Shown: positions 59,968 to 64,000 of the stretch, in pieces
How positions within the stretch are numbered: position 1 is the stretch's first letter
Layout: every line of letters begins with the position of its first letter
DNA from: Nitzschia sp. DOCU1
Taxonomy: Eukaryota > Bacillariophyta > Bacillariophyceae > Bacillariales > Bacillariaceae
Reading direction: 5' to 3'
NCBI GenBank assembly: GCA_951394045.1
Contig: OX595994.1
Location: 806,001-870,000, forward strand
DNA: 64,000 nucleotides
Notes under the pieces: generated by a model
What the model was told of the DNA's origin: nothing
The model's input: only the letters and a program-made list of their open reading frames with translations
The model's database searches: none
Translations under genes and position numbers: made by a program

Positions 59968-62034
59968 ATGGCAGACGATGACCGGTCAGTGAGAAGCATG
60001 AAGAGCCGCAGTGGCGGCGATTCGTCGTCCTCTTCCTTGCCGCGCTGCATGTGCAACTGGAAATCCTGCCGAAGTCTCCAGCGAAATTTCAGAGACTCGG
60101 ATCCTTCTCATGAACTTTACAACGGCGTCATCAGGCTCAAATTTAAGCAAGCCGATGAAGCGTCCATGAGACTGAAAGAGGCCTGGGATCGTTATTTAGT
60201 GCCGGACGAATCGAAAAGTGAAAGCTGGAAAGACGGCGAAGTGAGATACTACGTGGCTCGACACCACTTTACTGAACCGATGATTCAAGCTTATCTTAAG
60301 GAGAAAAAGACGTGGGATTGGACCGAGTTAGTGCCGGAAGACGATGCTGAATTTTTGTTGTTTGAGCTCGACGAGGACGATTCCTGTCCTCTTGCCAATG
60401 AGGCGCTTGGATTCCTCAAAGTCCCCAACGTGCCCAAGGCACATGCGAAGAAATTTGCCGCCACGTGGGTAGAAGAACATCCAGTCAAGAGCAAATTTGA
60501 CGGAGATGGATCCGATTCGAATCTTTCGGTCGCCTCCACTGCGTCAACGGCCATGCCAGGTACTTCCAAGGATAAGTCCAAGTTGAAGAAGGGAAAGAAG
60601 CCAGCACCAAAAAGCTTGGATGGACTCCTCAAAGCTTTGGGTTCGACCGATGACCATTCCAAGAAGAAGCATAGCAGTGATGAAAAGTCCACCAAGTCAT
60701 CCAAGTCCCACAAGTCGTCCAGTAAGAGCAAGACGTCGGAAGATGCGTCCAAGTCCCCTAAGTCGTCCAGCAAATCGAAAACGACCAAATCCAGGGAGCC
60801 AAACATGGATAACAAGGAGGATCTCTTGAATGGGAGCTTATCAGGCAAGGTTCTTTCGGTTCCAAGCAATGATGAAGTGGAGACGAAAGAGCTGCGGCAG
60901 AATTCCAAGGGTGCCACAAAGGATCTTGCCCTCGCCATGGAGCAAGTGGAGGCTCTGAAGATGCAGGTTGTAGAATTGACACAGGCTCGGATTAAGGATC
61001 AAGAGGCTCTGCGAGCTTCCATGAACAACAGTCAAGGCGTCGATGAATCCTCGTCGGAACTGGAGCATTACAAGAAAAAGTGTCGCGATCTAGAGAAAGA
61101 GCGCGACGACCTAAAAGCGCAAAATGACAAACTACAGAGTTTGAGCGATAAACGTTTCGAGATGGTTTCGACAATTGAAAAGAAGGACAAGGGAGAGCTC
61201 GATACTGGGCGGGCACGTGAGAAGGAGCTCAAGGCCCAGCTGGCAGAGCAAATCAGCAAAACCGCGGCAGTCCAGAAGGAACTTGAGCAGGCCAAGGCGG
61301 AAGTGGCTTCTGTGCAAAAACAAATGGAAGATCTACAAATGAAGCATAATTCAGAAACGGAGGTCTTTATCCTGAGCGTGGAGAATTTGAAGAAAAGAAT
61401 CGCCTCGTTGGAAGAAGAACATTCTAACATGCTCGTCGAGATCGACGCAGGAAAGGCAGCTTCGAGGGCCTTGGAAACGGGGGTTTTGAAGGAAAGATCG
61501 AGAACGGCTGAGATGGAGGAAGAGATCAATCAGCTCAAGGCGAAGAATAGAAAACTTGCTGTTATGAGCACTCCATCGGGCCAGGAGATGAGTCTACAAC
61601 AAGCGATTGAAACTCTTCAACGCGAAAAGGACGCCCTTGCTGTAGAAAAGGAGAGATTGTCCACGCTCAATCAAAACCAAAAGAAAATCATCAGATCACT
61701 TGAAGGAACCACATCTGATCGGGACAATGAAGAGGCACGTAAGCGAACTCAGCGCGAAGATGATCTAGAGCGTGGGGCGGCGCTGCTTGCAAACCTCTAT
61801 TTCACGCAAAAGAACATGGAGGAACTTGTGGAACAGAGTAGCTCGATGAGTTTCAGTTCTAGCAATGATGCTGTCATGCCGAATGGTGGACAAGAGCAAG
61901 CGATGCTATTGAAAGAAGTCATGGAAAGAAAGCAAAAGAAGTGGTGGAAATCCCTGGACGGGATCTTTTCCCACGCTAGTTTCGGGGAGGACGATGATCT
62001 CGTTAAGATTCCTTCCCCGATTGCCTCTCGTTAG
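59968..62034 (+). CDS. long coiled-coil protein with N-terminal Cys motif
   Basis: 688 aa, ATG 59968. A short acidic, Ser-rich start precedes LPRCMCNWKSCRSLQRNFRD and a compact region to ~residue 170 (VRYYVARHHFTEPMIQAYLK; WDWTELVPEDDAEFLLFELD) that looks globular and may be a small zinc-binding domain. A Ser/Lys-rich linker with repeated KSSKS units follows, then ~350 residues of heptad-rich coiled coil (from ~310) and a C-terminal tail (KKWWKSLDGIFSHASFGEDD). No named family. The Cys pattern C-x-C-x4-C resembles the CDCQNC at the start of receptor copy B; this may be chance. Confidence 0.72.
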   Translation: MADDDRSVRSMKSRSGGDSSSSSLPRCMCNWKSCRSLQRNFRDSDPSHELYNGVIRLKFKQADEASMRLKEAWDRYLVPDESKSESWKDGEVRYYVARHHFTEPMIQAYLKEKKTWDWTELVPEDDAEFLLFELDEDDSCPLANEALGFLKVPNVPKAHAKKFAATWVEEHPVKSKFDGDGSDSNLSVASTASTAMPGTSKDKSKLKKGKKPAPKSLDGLLKALGSTDDHSKKKHSSDEKSTKSSKSHKSSSKSKTSEDASKSPKSSSKSKTTKSREPNMDNKEDLLNGSLSGKVLSVPSNDEVETKELRQNSKGATKDLALAMEQVEALKMQVVELTQARIKDQEALRASMNNSQGVDESSSELEHYKKKCRDLEKERDDLKAQNDKLQSLSDKRFEMVSTIEKKDKGELDTGRAREKELKAQLAEQISKTAAVQKELEQAKAEVASVQKQMEDLQMKHNSETEVFILSVENLKKRIASLEEEHSNMLVEIDAGKAASRALETGVLKERSRTAEMEEEINQLKAKNRKLAVMSTPSGQEMSLQQAIETLQREKDALAVEKERLSTLNQNQKKIIRSLEGTTSDRDNEEARKRTQREDDLERGAALLANLYFTQKNMEELVEQSSSMSFSSSNDAVMPNGGQEQAMLLKEVMERKQKKWWKSLDGIFSHASFGEDDDLVKIPSPIASR

Positions 62035-62413
62035 GGCACAGTGGCAACAAATAAGTGCAGCCTCTTAATAATACTGGGTTTGGTGCTAACTACTGTGCGT
62101 CGATTGCTTCGGCCGCCCTACTAATACAATGGCGGGGGGATGCGGATACCGGTATCAATCGGATTGGTCCAATCCGGCATCACTCCATTGTACTCTATGT
62201 ACATTCGAACATATGCAATATAATACTGACTTTACATACTCAATGTACACGTCACAAAAATCGCGACTACGGACGCATGACAAAAACCAAAAATCGCGAC
62301 TACAAACAAATAAATGTGGATCGCAACAGAAGTCACGGCCAAACAAATTGCGAAACTTTAGCTGAACTCTTGTTGCCATAACCTGGGCGAAACATCAAAC
62401 ATATTCGAGTACC
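62035..62413. promoter_or_regulatory. upstream region of PBP1 receptor, with palindromes
   Basis: 379 bp. It contains two adjacent palindromes, GATACCGGTATC (62145-62156) and CGGATTGGTCCAATCCG (62160-62176), and a direct repeat AAAAATCGCGACTAC (62256-62270, 62289-62303). A missing 5' exon with a signal peptide could lie here. Confidence 0.5.
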
Positions 62414-64000
62414 ATGTGCGACGATGGCAATCCCACCACGTACTGGCAGACCAATGTCAGCGACGCCATCGCAATCGCAGGAATATTCGGTTATGACGAC
62501 TGGGGTGACTATATTTTCGACTTTACTTTCCAACTTATCCATGAGGGCTGGTTTGACTACGTTGACCCTGGCCTTGCAACTCAGACATGGCTCTACGCCA
62601 CTGCCGTTCCGGAACGCCACGAATGCGATGAATCTGCGGTTGTCAAAGCGTACTGGCAATTGCGCGGAATGCACGGTATCGTAGGTGCTCGGTGCTCGGG
62701 TAGTTCGAGGTCCATCGCAAGGATTTCATCTCTTGAAAATGTTCCTCAAGTTTCACCGTCGTCCACGTCGTCTACATTGAGCGACAAGGAGGAGTTTCCT
62801 GATTTCTCCCGCCTCGTTGCCCCAGATGATGGGCATGGAGAAGTCGGAGCCGTTGTGGCGATGCTCCGGTCGTTCGGTTGGAAACGAGTGAGCATTCTTA
62901 GTACCAATAATCAGTTCTCCCAGGACTGGACCACCGAGTTCCGTGGGCTCTGGATAGAAGAAGAAGACGATGACGCCAGCGAAAGATGGAATGGTGTCGT
63001 AGTTCATTCCAACACCCTTCGACTGACGCAAGATGGATCCTTGGACGTGGATTTCGCAAGGCAGGCACTTGAGGCTGTACCCGCTGAAGACTCCCCAAAC
63101 AATTCAAGAATCATACTACTCGTGGCACACGATGGTGCGGCCTTTGAATTGCTGAAGCTTGCGGATTCCATGAACTTTCAACCTGGTTTTGGTACAATCT
63201 GGGTTGGTCCTTCAGCTTGGACTGGTAAAATCATACCAGATGATCTCGCGATGGGGAAGATATCAAACTTCCCAGGCTATGGCTATCTTGGCGTTACTCC
63301 TTTGCGATACAAGGGACAGCGGCAGTCGGACTTTCTGCAGTTGCTGCAGACCTGGCAAGCACAAAAAAATCGGGCTTCATGGGGTGGCGACAAGTTTCCA
63401 ACTTTTGCTGCGGAGACAGTAGACTCCATTTTAGCAATGACAACGGCACTATTGCGTACTCCAAAGGAGAAAAGAAACGACGGATTCTCTGTTGTTCGCG
63501 AACTTCGAAATCTTGAGTTCGAGGGCATGAGTGGTCCTGTTTCGTTTACAGAAAATGGGGATCGCGAAGATCCAAAGTTTGCCATCATTCAGGGAGCATA
63601 CGGGAACGATACTTGGGTGGAAATTGGTGCCACGGGAGTCGACGGAGTTTCTTCTTTCATAGATCTAAAGTTGGCTTGCTTTCCGGGTCTGACGTGCGGC
63701 GTCATCCCAAAGGATTCCAACCCCCTACCAAAGGACAAACTGGAAGGATGGGTACTCGGCACCATTATTCCCATCGCCATCCTATTGCTCGGCCTGGCAG
63801 CTAAGTATTGGGCAAGTACCCGGTCCAAACGAAAAATCAAGGCCGAGCTGAAAGCGTTCCGTGATTCGGTAGTTGCCACACGAGCCGTCAAGCAAATGTA
63901 CATTCCTTGGACTTCGTCGGAATTGAGTGGCGACAACCCCGTGATGAATTCAGAGACCGTGTCGTCGTTGCCACCTTCGCCTCCGCCACCGCAAGTGGAA
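62414..64000 (+). CDS. type I receptor with PBP1/ANF-type ectodomain (3' truncated)
   Basis: The frame is open from an in-frame TGA at 62363 to the window end; the first ATG is 62414 (529 codons visible). The ectodomain reads as periplasmic-binding-protein type 1: ATAVPERHECDESAVVKAYW, RLVAPDDGHGEVGAVVAMLR, FGWKRVSILSTNNQFSQDW, IILLVAHDGAAFELLKLADS. One membrane span (GWVLGTIIPIAILLLGLAAK, 63750-63815) leads into a basic cytoplasmic start (TRSKRKIKAELKAFRDSVVA) that is cut. In diatoms and other protists this ectodomain often precedes guanylate cyclase and phosphodiesterase domains; that part is not visible. No signal peptide at this ATG. Confidence 0.82.
   Translation, partial: MCDDGNPTTYWQTNVSDAIAIAGIFGYDDWGDYIFDFTFQLIHEGWFDYVDPGLATQTWLYATAVPERHECDESAVVKAYWQLRGMHGIVGARCSGSSRSIARISSLENVPQVSPSSTSSTLSDKEEFPDFSRLVAPDDGHGEVGAVVAMLRSFGWKRVSILSTNNQFSQDWTTEFRGLWIEEEDDDASERWNGVVVHSNTLRLTQDGSLDVDFARQALEAVPAEDSPNNSRIILLVAHDGAAFELLKLADSMNFQPGFGTIWVGPSAWTGKIIPDDLAMGKISNFPGYGYLGVTPLRYKGQRQSDFLQLLQTWQAQKNRASWGGDKFPTFAAETVDSILAMTTALLRTPKEKRNDGFSVVRELRNLEFEGMSGPVSFTENGDREDPKFAIIQGAYGNDTWVEIGATGVDGVSSFIDLKLACFPGLTCGVIPKDSNPLPKDKLEGWVLGTIIPIAILLLGLAAKYWASTRSKRKIKAELKAFRDSVVATRAVKQMYIPWTSSELSGDNPVMNSETVSSLPPSPPPPQVE

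Noticed and set aside
60620..60830. Frame-shifted Lys/Arg/Pro frames in the coiled-coil gene linker
   Set aside because: They arise from the repetitive KSSKS-coding sequence.
1..64000. tRNA, rRNA, spliceosomal snRNA, CRISPR array, insertion sequence or LTR element
   Set aside because: I scanned intergenic stretches for tRNA B-box-like GGTTCGA contexts, snRNA signatures, regular direct repeats and reverse transcriptase or transposase motifs, and saw none; a covariance-model search could still find one.

Overview
The window looks like nuclear DNA of a diatom, probably pennate. The evidence is indirect. There are about 37 protein genes, mostly single-exon or with one to two GT-AG introns of 65-124 bp. 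Three genes (GNAT acetyltransferase, ferrochelatase, J-protein) start with a signal peptide followed by the serine/glycine-phenylalanine cleavage context used by diatoms to send proteins into four-membrane plastids. Core eukaryotic genes (SmB, PP1, Rpn9, RPC8, PrimPol, COQ9, BET bromodomain) lie next to receptor types and an HMG-box architecture typical of stramenopiles. I saw no transposon, CRISPR array, tRNA or rRNA. Several start codons and all introns were worked out by eye from splice motifs, reading frame and paralogue comparison.

Layout. 1-16 kb: 5'-truncated RRM + RapZ-C protein, Gly/Met-rich HMG-box protein, a 2.3-kb gene-poor stretch, SmB, mARC/MOSC protein divergent from a plastid GNAT, PrimPol divergent from PP1, an acidic-tailed hypothetical protein and COQ9. 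16-25 kb: two divergently transcribed receptors, each with a bacterial-type solute-binding ectodomain, a family C (GABA-B-like) seven-helix domain and a coiled coil right after it. 25-28 kb: tandem two-exon paralogues with mitochondrial-like N-termini. 28-36 kb: an ETP-repeat protein, proteasome subunit Rpn9, a UCH deubiquitinase with a possible signal peptide, a hypothetical protein and plastid ferrochelatase with an LHC-like tail. 36-40 kb: two membrane-anchored staphylococcal-nuclease paralogues around a gene-poor stretch. 40-47 kb: plastid J-protein, RPC8, a WD40 protein, an ankyrin protein. 47-53 kb: a tandem segmental duplication carrying two RING-finger genes and an intact plus a broken lipase maturation factor gene. 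53-62 kb: Nop12/RBM34-like protein, BET protein, type II membrane glycosyltransferase, secreted Cys-rich protein, SET protein with a signal peptide, a long coiled-coil protein. 62-64 kb: a type I receptor with a PBP1/ANF-type ectodomain, cut by the window end.

How it works together. There is no operon logic. The recurring theme is local duplication (receptors, Tim44-like pair, nucleases, RING/LMF block) and divergent gene pairs sharing short promoters, some with E2F-like or CCAAT/TGACGT motifs. The most interesting content is the receptor pair at 16.5-24.9 kb. Its layout of ligand-binding domain, seven helices and coiled coil in two divergent neighbours suggests a heterodimeric chemosensory receptor, with a third, differently built receptor at the right edge.
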